NCBI GenBank assembly: GCA_016711225.1
Contig: JADJTK010000032.1
Span: 11,048-75,047, forward strand
Source: Opitutaceae bacterium
Lineage (GTDB): Bacteria > Verrucomicrobiota > Verrucomicrobiia > Opitutales > Opitutaceae
DNA length: 64,000 nucleotides
Direction of reading: 5' to 3'
The notes beneath the pieces were generated by a model. It had not been told where the DNA came from and ran no database searches. It worked only from the letters and a program-made list of their open reading frames with translations. The translations under genes and the position numbers were made by a program. Positions 56,103-63,424 of the stretch are shown piece after piece. Within the stretch, counting starts at the first letter, position 1, and each line of letters opens with the position of its first letter.

Positions 56103-57734
56103 ATGACCTCCCCCCTCTCCGTGGCGCAAGCCTCCGTGCCTGCGAAATCCGATTCCGCCACCGAGTTCGATGTCCGTTCCTTCGGCGCCAAGGGCGACGG
56201 TTTGGCCCTCGACTCCCCCGCCATTAACGCCGCCATCGAGGCTGCGGCCCTGGCCGGCGGCGGCACTGTGCGCGTACCGGCCGGCACCTACCGCTGCTTC
56301 TCCATCCACCTGCGCAGCCACCTCACCCTCCGACTTGAGCCCGGCGCCACGCTCCTCGCCGCCACCCCCGCCGACGGCTTCGGCGCCTACGATCCGCCCG
56401 AACCCAACGAATGGGGCGACCTCCATCAGTACCAGGACTTCGGCCACAGCCATTGGCACAACAGCCTGCTCTGGGGAGAGAATCTCGAGAATGTCTCCAT
56501 CGTCGGCCCGGGTCTGATCGACGGCACCCGTGGCCTCGTACGTCACGCCAGCTACGCCTCCACCGGCCCCAACGGCACCGTCGCTGCCGGCATCGCCACC
56601 GGCGCGCCGCCGCTCGAAGTCCTCGGACTGGGCAACAAGGCCATCGCGCTCAAGAACTGCCGCAGTGTCACCCTGCGCGACTTCGCCCTCCTCAACGGCG
56701 GCCACTTCGCCGTCCTCGCCTCCGGCGTCGATCACCTCGCCATCCATCACCTCCGCATCGACACCAACCGCGACGGCCTCGATATTGACGGCTGTCGCCA
56801 CGTGCGCATCACCGACTGCTCCATCAACACCCCCAACGACGACGCCATCGTCCTCAAGACCAGCTACGCCCTCGGCGCGCTGCGCCCTTGCGAGAACATC
56901 ACCATCACCGGCTGCACCGTCAGCGGCTACGACATCGGCTCGCTGCTCGACGCCACCTTCCGGCGCACCGTCACCCACGCGCCCGACCGCGACGGCCCCA
57001 CCGGCCGTATCAAGATCGGCACCGAATCCAACGGCGATTTTCGCGCCATCGCCGTCACCAACTGCACCTTCGACCGCTCCCGCGGCCTCGCCCTCGAGTC
57101 CGTCGACGGCGCCGTGATCGAGGACGTCGTCATCTCCAACCTCGTCCTGCGCGACGTGTCCAACTCCCCGATCTTCCTGCGCTTGGGCAACCGCGCCCGC
57201 GGGCCCCAGGGCACGCCCGTCGGAGCCATCCGCCGCGTGAAGATCAGCCACGTTACCGCCTCCGCCACCGACGGCCGTTTCCCCATCCTCCTCGTCGGCC
57301 TGCCCGGCCACCCGATCGAGGACGTCACGCTTTCGGACATCCACATCGCCTCCCACGGAGGCATCACCATGGCCGACGTCGCGGCCCAAGCCGACCAACA
57401 CGTCAACGCCTTCTTCCTGCGCGAGGACGAGCCCGGCGTCACCGGTGCGCGCGCCCCCTTCGCCGTGCCCGAGCGTCCCGCCGCGTATCCTGAACCCAGC
57501 ATGTTCGGCCTCTTGCCCGCCTCCGCCGTTTACGCCCGGCATGTCGAACACCTTACGGTCCGCGATCTCCGCTACACGTTCACAGCCCCCGACGAACGCC
57601 CGCTCGTCGTCCTCAACGATGTCGCGCACGTGACGCTCGAACGCTTCCGCGCCCCGGCACCCGCCGGCGAAGCCTATCAACTGAACCACGTCCGCCACCT
57701 GGAAACCAACCACTGCTCGCCCACTCCGGAGTGA
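56103..57734 (+). CDS. GH28-family polygalacturonase-type enzyme, signal peptide missing
   Basis: The right-handed beta-helix of GH28 is clear: EFDVRSFGAKGDGLALDSPA, NRDGLDIDGCRH, NTPNDDAIVLKTS and GRIKIGTESNGDF hold the expected Asp residues and the RIK motif. The enzyme hydrolyses galacturonan or rhamnogalacturonan linkages. The N-terminus MTSPLSVAQASVPAKSD contains the family A peptide but no hydrophobic core, unlike its neighbours. No in-frame start exists upstream before the GH2 stop (TAG 56070-56072). It may be cytoplasmic, or it may have lost its leader. Confidence 0.88.
   Translation: MTSPLSVAQASVPAKSDSATEFDVRSFGAKGDGLALDSPAINAAIEAAALAGGGTVRVPAGTYRCFSIHLRSHLTLRLEPGATLLAATPADGFGAYDPPEPNEWGDLHQYQDFGHSHWHNSLLWGENLENVSIVGPGLIDGTRGLVRHASYASTGPNGTVAAGIATGAPPLEVLGLGNKAIALKNCRSVTLRDFALLNGGHFAVLASGVDHLAIHHLRIDTNRDGLDIDGCRHVRITDCSINTPNDDAIVLKTSYALGALRPCENITITGCTVSGYDIGSLLDATFRRTVTHAPDRDGPTGRIKIGTESNGDFRAIAVTNCTFDRSRGLALESVDGAVIEDVVISNLVLRDVSNSPIFLRLGNRARGPQGTPVGAIRRVKISHVTASATDGRFPILLVGLPGHPIEDVTLSDIHIASHGGITMADVAAQADQHVNAFFLREDEPGVTGARAPFAVPERPAAYPEPSMFGLLPASAVYARHVEHLTVRDLRYTFTAPDERPLVVLNDVAHVTLERFRAPAPAGEAYQLNHVRHLETNHCSPTPE
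56121..56144 (+). repeat. Family A left-arm element at the GH28 N-terminus
   Basis: GTGGCGCAAGCCTCCGTGCC followed by TGCG, encoding VAQASVPA. Confidence 0.75.
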
Positions 57735-57879
57735 TCGCCGGCTCAGCCCGGTGGGCGCGATTGCCCTCAATCGCGTCAGCCCGCGTTGGGGCAACGCGGT
57801 CCACCTCCATCTGCCCTCCTCCGCTCCTTGCCACTTGGCCCTTGTGACTTGCCACTTCGCGCTGCAGCTCTCGTCCGTA

Positions 57880-57904
57880 GTGGCCCGCTCCTTCAGGACG
57901 GGCC
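57880..57904 (+). repeat. Family C palindrome
   Basis: GTGGCCCGCTCCTTCAGGAC followed by GGGCC; the ends GGCCCG and CGGGCC pair. Confidence 0.7.
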
Positions 57905-57933
57905 GGCGCGCCCCGACCGCGCCGGCTCAGCCC

Positions 57934-58039
57934 GTGGGTCCGGTCTCCGACCGGACGCCCCCGCCACCTGCCCGAACCCCACGTCTCACGTTGTTTCCCC
58001 GGGCATCACCCGCCGCGACCGGTCGAAGACCGGCCCTAC
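57934..58039. repeat. Family B inverted pair
   Basis: Left arm GTGGGTCCGGTCTCCGACCG, right arm GGTCGAAGACCGGCCCTAC; spacing as in the copy at 53459. Confidence 0.75.
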
Positions 58040-58100
58040 CCAGTGGTTCTGCCTCTCCGGAGTTCAGCCTTCAGTTCCCAGCCTTCAGTCCCTCCTCTCC

Positions 58101-59125
58101 ATGCGCTCGTTCTTCGCACAGATCACGCTCCTCGGCCTAGTGTTCGCGCTCCCGTTGGCGCCGGCAGCTCCCGTACCGTTCGCCACCACTCAGCGCCTCC
58201 GCGTGATCGTCGACAACGACTTCGGAGGGGACCCCGACGGGCTCTTTCTCCTCGCCCATCTGCTCCTCTCACCCTCAGTCGAGGTGCGCGGCATCATCGC
58301 CTCCCAACATCACAGCGCCGGGTTCTACGGTTATCCGGGCACACCGGAGCACGCACTCGGGAAGGCAGCGGAGCTGGTCCGCATCGTGGCCCCCGACCAA
58401 GCGAAGCATCTCGTACTTGGCGCCGCGGTTTGTCTTCGGGACCTGAAGACTCCTTCCGATTCCGCCGCGCGCGCCTGATCGTAAAGGAAGCTCTGCGCGA
58501 CGACACCACCACGCCCCTCTACCTCCTCTGCGGCGGCGGCCTCACCAACGCGGCCAGCGCCTACCTTCTCGAACCAAAGATCGCGGCGCGGCTGCGCCTC
58601 CTTTGGATCGGAGGCCCGGAGCACAGCGGCTTGGCCCTGCCGCCCCCGGGTGCCGGAAAGGTCGAATACAATCTGAGCATCGACCTCATCGCCGCCCAAG
58701 TGGTCCTCAACGACTCCCCCCTCCCGCTCTGGCAGATCCCCCGCGACGCGTACCGGCAGCCGCTCGTCTCGCTCGCCGAGCTTGATGAGCGGATCGGCCG
58801 CCAAGGGCCGCTCGGCGCGTATCTGCTCGGCAGTCTCGCCGACCTGCTCCAGCGCGCCAAGGGCTCGCTCGGTGAGACCTATGTCCTCGGCGACAATCCG
58901 CTCGTATTGCTCTCCGCGCTCCAATCGTCCTGGGAACGCGATCCGTCCTCATGCCGCTACGTCGACCGGGCCGCACCGATCATCAACGACAACGGCGGCT
59001 ACGAGGCAAATCCCGCCGGCCGAAGCATCCGAGTCTATACAACATTGGACACCCGCCTCTTGTTCGCGGACCTCTTCGCCAAGGTTCGTCGCTTCGATAG
59101 CGCGCAATCCTCTCGCGCTCCCTGA
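58101..59125 (+). pseudogene. Secreted nucleoside-hydrolase-like protein, frameshifted
   Basis: The N-terminal frame has a signal peptide (MRSFFAQITLLGLVFALPLA) and the family motif RVIVDNDFGGDPDGLFLLAH. It stops at 58478 shortly after CLRDLKTPSDSAA. The second frame resumes at once with RLIVKEALRDDTTTPLYLLC and continues through GGLTNAASAYLLEPKI and GDNPLVLLSALQ. The shift falls in a GC dinucleotide tract at 58461-58475. Members of this family bind or cleave N-glycosides or related sugars; the role in a pectin locus is unclear. Confidence 0.8.
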
Positions 59126-59204
59126 GGGCACCCCGCCGGGCCCCCGCCTTCCGCATTCTCCGTTCTGCCTTCTGCATTCCTCCTTCTGCCTTAGGTCCTC
59201 CGCC

Positions 59205-60509
59205 ATGCTCCTCGCTCTCGCGCTTCTCGCCGCCCCGATCCTCGCCGCCCCCCCCGCCGTGGCGCAGGCGTCCCTGCCTGCGAATCCCAGCTCCGCAGCA
59301 GCCCATCCCGCCGCCACGGAGGCCGGCGCCACGTTGCGTACCTTCGACCTCACCACACTCCCCACCACCGACCTCTACTCGCACGAACGCGGCTACGGTT
59401 TCGACCTCGGCACCCAACCCAATCCCGCCGCGCCGCATCCGTTCTACTTCTCCGTCGCCGTACCGGAGGGCAACTACCGCGTCACCGTCACCTTCGGCGC
59501 CATCGCCGCGCCCTCGGACAACACCCTGAAGGCCGAATCCCGCCAGCTCTTGCTCGAGCACCTTGCCACCGCGCCGGGCGAATTCGTCACCCGCAGCTTC
59601 CTCGTCAACGTGCGCACGCCCCAGCTCCCACCGCCGGAGAAGAACGCCCCGGGCGGCACTACCGTGCTCCTCAACGACCGGGAGACCGGGCTGCTTCGCT
59701 GGGACGACAAACTCACACTCGAGTTCAACGGCGCCGCACCGCGCGTGCGCTCGATCACTCTCGAGCCCGCCGCCGTCCCCACTCTCTTCCTCGCCGGTGA
59801 CTCCACTGTTACCGACCAGCCCAACGAACCCGCCGCGAGCTGGGGCCAGATGCTGCCGCGTTTCCTCAAACCGGAGATCGCCGTCGCCAACCACGCGGAG
59901 TCCGGCGAGACGCTGAAGTCGTTCCTTTCCGAGCTGCGCCTCGCCAAGATTCTCAGCCAGATCAAGGCGGGCGACACCCTCTTCATCCAATTCGGCCACA
60001 ACGACGAGAAGAAGCAGTGGCCCCAGACCTACGTCGAAGCCCGCACGACCTACAATGCCTACCTGCGCGTCTATATCGCCGAGGCCCGCCTGCGCGGCGC
60101 CACTCCGGTGCTCGTCACCTCGATGCAACGCCGCACCTTCGACGCGCAGGGAAAAATTCAAAACTCCCACGGCGCCTATCCCGCGGCCGTGCGCGAAGTG
60201 GCCGCCGAGGAGAAGGTCGCTTTGATCGACCTCGACCGTGCCAGCACCACCTTCTACGAGGCGCTCGGGCCGGAGCGCGCCCCGCTGGCCTTCAGCGCCG
60301 GCGGCAAGGATGCCACGCATCACAACAACTACGGGGCCTACGAGCTCGCCAAGGCCGTCGCCCAGGGCCTGCGCGACTCCGGTCTGCCGCTCGCCGCGCT
60401 CATCGCCGACGACTTCCCCGGCTTCGATCCCGCGCATCCGGACGCACCCGACACCTTCGCCCTTCCCGCCAGCCCCGCCCGCAGCACCGCCGAGCTGCGG
60501 GGCAACTGA
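59205..60509 (+). CDS. Secreted CE12-type rhamnogalacturonan acetylesterase
   Basis: The start at 59205 gives MLLALALLAAPILAAPPAVA and a signal peptide cut probably after AQA (434 aa). An N-terminal beta-rich domain (residues about 45-190) precedes the SGNH hydrolase. The nucleophile Ser is about 200 in FLAGDSTVTDQ, with HAESGETLKSF, IQFGHNDEKKQW and the Asp/His pair in GKDATHHNNYGA. It should remove acetyl groups from galacturonate in RG-I so lyases can act. Residues about 19-42 come from a full family A element. It closes the plus-strand enzyme cluster. Confidence 0.9.
   Translation: MLLALALLAAPILAAPPAVAQASLPANPSSAAAHPAATEAGATLRTFDLTTLPTTDLYSHERGYGFDLGTQPNPAAPHPFYFSVAVPEGNYRVTVTFGAIAAPSDNTLKAESRQLLLEHLATAPGEFVTRSFLVNVRTPQLPPPEKNAPGGTTVLLNDRETGLLRWDDKLTLEFNGAAPRVRSITLEPAAVPTLFLAGDSTVTDQPNEPAASWGQMLPRFLKPEIAVANHAESGETLKSFLSELRLAKILSQIKAGDTLFIQFGHNDEKKQWPQTYVEARTTYNAYLRVYIAEARLRGATPVLVTSMQRRTFDAQGKIQNSHGAYPAAVREVAAEEKVALIDLDRASTTFYEALGPERAPLAFSAGGKDATHHNNYGAYELAKAVAQGLRDSGLPLAALIADDFPGFDPAHPDAPDTFALPASPARSTAELRGN
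59259..59332 (+). repeat. Family A palindromic element, full copy, in frame in CE12
   Basis: Arms at 59259-59282 and 59309-59332. It encodes VAQASLPA, spacer residues, then ATEAGAT. Confidence 0.85.
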
Positions 60510-60580
60510 CGCCACAAAGGTTCGGAAAGACGGTCACAGAGGACACGGAGGGCACAGAGGTTCAGAAAAGGGGAACCGTC

Positions 60581-60626
60581 AGGAATGGCAGCATCGATTC
60601 CCCTCGAAACCCGAAACGCGAAACCC
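60581..60626 (+). repeat. Left part of a dispersed repeat split by the IS630-type element
   Basis: GGAATGGCAGCATCGATTC and CTCGAAACCCGAAACGCGAA are repeated at 63092-63157, where the sequence continues uninterrupted into ACCGACCCGGCCACAGAG. Here that continuation is found only after the IS (61618-61636). Confidence 0.75.
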
Positions 60627-61617
60627 TAGAGCACTTTCAATAAAACTGTAGCCATTGAGCGCCGGGGCGCTCATGGTGGCGAGCATGAAGACGATCTCGC
60701 TGGATCTCAGAGAGCGCATCTTGGCCGCGTACGACGCCCAGGAGGGAACTCGGGAAGAAGTGGCCAAGCGCTTCCGGGTGTCGGTTGGGATGGTTAAGAA
60801 GCTACTACAGCAGCGCAGTCGAACCGGCGACATCGCCCACCGGCATCGTTTTTCGGGACGCAAAGCCAAGATCCTGCCCGAGTATCGCGAGCGTCTGGGG
60901 GCCCTGATCGCGGCGCAACCAGATCTGACCCTGTCCGAGATCAAGGCCCAGTTGGCATGTCCTGCAGCGTACCGGCGCAGCATTACGCACTGGTCGCCAT
61001 GGGACTGACTTTTAAAAAAGACGCTGCATGCCGCCGAGCAGTCGCCCTGATGTCGCCCAGGCCCGGAGCGTAATGGAAGCAAGAACAGGAAGCTTCGCCC
61101 CGGCCCGGCTGGTCTTCATCGACGAGTCGGCCGCCAAGACGAACATGACCCGCCTGCGCGGTCGGGCGCCGTGCGGTCAGCGTCTGGTCGCCAGTTGCCC
61201 CCACGGCTGTTGGCAGACCACCACGATGATCTCCTCGGTGCGCGTTGATGGCTCGAGTGCCTGCCTCACCATCGAAGGCCCCACCGACACCGCGGTGTTC
61301 CAGGCTTACGTTGGCGAAGTGCTTGTGCCGACCTTGGCCCTGGCGATCTGGTCGTGCTGATAACGGGCGCCCACAAAAACGAAGCCACTCGCGCTGATCA
61401 CCGCCACCGGCGCGCAGGTTCGTTTCGCCGGCCTACTCCCGGATCTCAATCCCATCGAAATGAATGAGCAAGGTGAAGGCCTTCCTGCGGGCTGCCCAAG
61501 CTCGCACCCACGAGGCCCTGCTCACCGCCATCGCCAAGGCCCTGGCGACGGTCACCGCCGAAGATGCCAAAGGTTGGTTTGCCGCCTGCGGCTATAGTTT
61601 TAATTAAAACTCTCTAA
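60627..61617 (+). mobile_element. Decayed IS630/Tc1-mariner-type insertion sequence
   Basis: The 991-base element has 27-base imperfect terminal inverted repeats at 60627-60653 (TAGAGCACTTTCAATAAAAC) and 61591-61617 (reverse complement TAGAGAGTTTTAATTAAAAC). Both begin with TA, the target typical of this group. The transposase inside is broken by several frameshifts. Flanking sequence joins to match an uninterrupted copy at 63092-63157, which shows the pre-insertion site. Confidence 0.85.
60685..61610 (+). pseudogene. IS630-family transposase, multiply frameshifted
   Basis: The first frame (60685-about 60960) has the helix-turn-helix LDLRERILAAYDAQEGTREE and VAKRFRVSVGMVKKLLQQRS. After shifts, SRPDVAQARSVMEAR and FAPARLVFIDESAAKTNMTR appear (first catalytic Asp), then LVVL-GAHKNEATRA and GLLPDLNPIEM (remains of the second Asp and the Glu). 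The end reads KVKAFLRAAQARTHEALLTA and GWFAACGYSFN, with the stop in the right terminal repeat. At least three or four shifts make it inactive. Confidence 0.85.
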
Positions 61618-61680
61618 ACCGACCCGGCCACAGAGGGCCCATCGCCCTCCTGCTCCTGCTCTTTCTCCTGCTCTTCCGCC

Positions 61681-61707
61681 CGTAGCAACGTTCGCCAGAA
61701 CGTCGTC
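61681..61707 (+). repeat. Family H palindrome
   Basis: CGTAGCAACGTTCGCCAGAA followed by CGTCGTC; a variant with GCAACG/CGT arms also at 63397. Confidence 0.6.
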
Positions 61708-61777
61708 GGCCTCCGCTCGTCAACTTCAACCTCAACCTTCAACTTCAACCGGCCGGCTGGCCGGCCCCGCCTCCGTC

Positions 61778-61802
61778 GTAGCTGGCCGGCGGAGCCGTTC
61801 AG
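61778..61802 (+). repeat. Family G palindrome
   Basis: GTAGCTGGCCGGCGGAGCCG followed by TTCAG. Confidence 0.6.
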
Positions 61803-61932
61803 TCCGGCTCGCGGAACGGTGGCGGCGCCTGTCGGCCCTTACCTCGCGCCGTCAGCCGCGAGTTTCGAATTGGTGAACCTGATGGACCTCACTACTCTTC
61901 CCGCCAAGCCCCCCGCATGACCCTGCACTATC

Positions 61933-62499
61933 ATGCGAACCCCGAAGAAGACCCAATCGCTCACCACACAAGAGCGCACGATCGAAACAAGAATCGTGAC
62001 GATCCGCGGCATAAGGGTGCTCCTCGATCTGGATCTTGCGGAGATCTATGGCGTATCGACCAAGGCACTTAATCAGGCGATCAAACGCAATGCGGACAAA
62101 TTCCCGAACGATTTCATGTTCCAACTTGCACCGCAGGAAAAGGCGGAGGTGGTCACAAATTGTGACCACCTCCGGCGTTTGAAGTATTCTCCGGTGCTTC
62201 CCTACGCCTTCACCGAGCATGGAGCGATCATGGCGGCCAACGTCCTCAACTCGCCGGCGGCGGTGCGGCTGAGCGTGTATGTTGTTCGAGCCTTCGTGCA
62301 GATGAGGGAACTGCTGGGTGGCACGCGCGAACTTGCGCTACAGCTTGCCGCGCTGGACCGCAGGCTCACCGGTCGGCTCGACCGCCATGAGGTGGCGATC
62401 ATCGAGGTGTTGCACCGGATCATGACCTTGATCGACCCGCCGCCACCTCCGCCGGAGCCGCCGCGGCGCCGGATCGGATTTGTGGCCCGCCGCGCGTAG
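61933..62499 (+). CDS. ORF6N-domain protein
   Basis: The 188-residue protein has an N-terminal ORF6N domain: TIETRIVTIRGIRVLLDLDL, AEIYGVSTKALNQAIKRNAD and FPNDFMFQLAPQEKAEV, followed by LPYAFTEHGAIMAANVLNSP. This DNA-binding domain is frequent in phage antirepressor-like proteins and in bacterial accessory regions. The C-terminus has a helical segment and a Pro-rich tail (DPPPPPPEPPRRR). It stands alone in a repeat field, so phage origin or a regulatory role is only inferred. Confidence 0.85.
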   Translation: MRTPKKTQSLTTQERTIETRIVTIRGIRVLLDLDLAEIYGVSTKALNQAIKRNADKFPNDFMFQLAPQEKAEVVTNCDHLRRLKYSPVLPYAFTEHGAIMAANVLNSPAAVRLSVYVVRAFVQMRELLGGTRELALQLAALDRRLTGRLDRHEVAIIEVLHRIMTLIDPPPPPPEPPRRRIGFVARRA

Positions 62500-62649
62500 C
62501 CCGCGATTTGAGACCGGGTTTCCGAAACTCCACCACAGAAAGGGAGGCGGCCACAGAGAGACTCTTGGGTAGCGCCGTCCCTGCCTGCGTTCCGCCTTCA
62601 CCCTCAACCTTCAACTTCAACTGGCCGGCGTGCCGGCCCCGCCCCCGTC

Positions 62650-62674
62650 GTAGCTGGACGGCGCAGCCGCTCAG
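62650..62674 (+). repeat. Family G palindrome
   Basis: GTAGCTGGACGGCGCAGCCG followed by CTCAG. Confidence 0.65.
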
Positions 62675-62678
62675 GCCT

Positions 62679-62713
62679 GGGAGCGCCGAGATCCGGCTCG
62701 GCTCCGTCTCCCC
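62679..62713 (+). repeat. Family F palindrome
   Basis: GGGAGCGCCGAGATCCGGCT followed by CGGCTCCG; follows the family G copy by four bases. Confidence 0.6.
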
Positions 62714-62766
62714 TTCGTTCTGCCTTCTGCAATCTTCGCTCCTCCTTAGGCGCCCCGCCGCCCGTC

Positions 62767-62791
62767 GTGGCCCGCTCCTTTAGGACGGGTC
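62767..62791 (+). repeat. Family C palindrome
   Basis: GTGGCCCGCTCCTTTAGGAC followed by GGGTC. Confidence 0.7.
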
Positions 62792-62808
62792 TCCGGGGCT
62801 GGTCCGGT

Positions 62809-62837
62809 CGTAGCGAAGCTCGCCAGAGCTTCGTCCG
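62809..62837 (+). repeat. Family H palindrome
   Basis: CGTAGCGAAGCTCGCCAGAG followed by CTTCGTCC; stem GAAGCTC/GAGCTTC. Confidence 0.65.
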
Positions 62838-62850
62838 CCCCGCATTCGTT

Positions 62851-62875
62851 GTAGCTGGACGGCAAAGCCGTTCAG
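62851..62875 (+). repeat. Family G palindrome
   Basis: GTAGCTGGACGGCAAAGCCG followed by TTCAG. Confidence 0.65.
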
Positions 62876-62879
62876 CCCT

Positions 62880-62914
62880 GGGAGCGCCGAGCTCCAGCTC
62901 GGCTCCGCCTCCCC
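62880..62914 (+). repeat. Family F palindrome
   Basis: GGGAGCGCCGAGCTCCAGCT followed by CGGCTCC; again four bases after a family G copy, so G and F travel as a unit. Confidence 0.65.
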
Positions 62915-62985
62915 GGCGTTCCGCCTTCTTCACTCTACGTTCTGTCTTTGAAGGCGCCTCCGCGTGAGCCGAGGGCGCCTCCGCC

Positions 62986-63060
62986 AATCTGCGTTTATCA
63001 GCGTTCATCTGCGGTTGCTCCTCCGAAACAGGAAACCACGGACTCACGCAGATGAACGCG
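62986..63060. repeat. Inverted repeat of the CATCTGCG type
   Basis: Left part AATCTGCGTTTATCAGCGTT then CATCTGCGG; right part CGCAGATGAACGCG. The two halves are complementary. This type of sequence, built of repeated GATGAACGCAGAT-like words, is common in intergenic DNA of several bacterial phyla. Confidence 0.6.
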
Positions 63061-63091
63061 GCCAAGGCATTCGGAGGGAGGTGGCGGCCGC

Positions 63092-63157
63092 AAGGAATGG
63101 CAGGATGGATTCCTCGAAACCCGAAACGCGAAACTCTGAACCGACCCGGCCACAGAG
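63092..63157 (+). repeat. Uninterrupted copy of the dispersed repeat hit by the IS630-type element
   Basis: It runs AAGGAATGGCAGGATGGATT, CTCGAAACCCGAAACGCGAA and CCGACCCGGCCACAGAG without interruption and represents the pre-insertion arrangement of 60581-61636. Confidence 0.75.
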
Positions 63158-63167
63158 AAATTCGTGT

Positions 63168-63191
63168 GTGGCGCAGGCGTCCCTGCCTGCG
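63168..63191 (+). repeat. Family A left-arm element, intergenic
   Basis: GTGGCGCAGGCGTCCCTGCC followed by TGCG; no right arm. Confidence 0.75.
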
Positions 63192-63244
63192 TTCCGCCTT
63201 CTGCCTTCTTCGCTCTACCCTGGGCGTGCCACCGCCGCCCCGTC

Positions 63245-63269
63245 GTGGCCCGTTCCTTTGGGACGGGCC
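63245..63269 (+). repeat. Family C palindrome
   Basis: GTGGCCCGTTCCTTTGGGAC followed by GGGCC. Confidence 0.7.
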
Positions 63270-63295
63270 GGCAGGTGTCAGCTCCGCCATCGCCC

Positions 63296-63323
63296 CGTAG
63301 CGAAGCTCGCAAGAGCTTCGTCC
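63296..63323 (+). repeat. Family H palindrome
   Basis: CGTAGCGAAGCTCGCAAGAG followed by CTTCGTCC. Confidence 0.65.
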
Positions 63324-63396
63324 GCCTCCGCCGTTCCATCATTGGATGCTTTCCATGGTAGGACCTCCGCTTGCCGGCGGACCGCATCATTCCGTT

Positions 63397-63424
63397 CGTA
63401 GCAACGCTCGCCAGAACGTCGTCT
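63397..63424 (+). repeat. Family H palindrome
   Basis: CGTAGCAACGCTCGCCAGAA followed by CGTCGTCT. Confidence 0.6.

Larger units (their letters stand above)
57735..58100. other. Repeat-bearing gap before the nucleoside-hydrolase-like gene
   Basis: The gap of 366 bases holds a family C palindrome (57880-57904) and a family B inverted pair (57934-58039). No gene is supported. Confidence 0.5.
61618..61932. other. Repeat-rich gap between the IS and the ORF6N gene
   Basis: It contains the right part of the split dispersed repeat (61618-61636), a family H element (61681-61707), the pyrimidine-rich stretch CAACCTTCAACTTCAACCGG near 61730 and a family G element (61778-61802). No gene is supported. 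Confidence 0.5.

Noticed and set aside
54021..57794. A 1257-codon open frame on the minus strand across the GH2 and GH28 genes
   Set aside because: It is antisense to two genes with intact catalytic motifs and signal features; its translation is low-complexity Gly/Val/Glu-rich, as expected from the third-codon GC bias of the true genes.
61933..62499. Prophage remnant based on the ORF6N protein
   Set aside because: No integrase, structural or lysis gene and no attachment sites are visible; a single domain is not enough.
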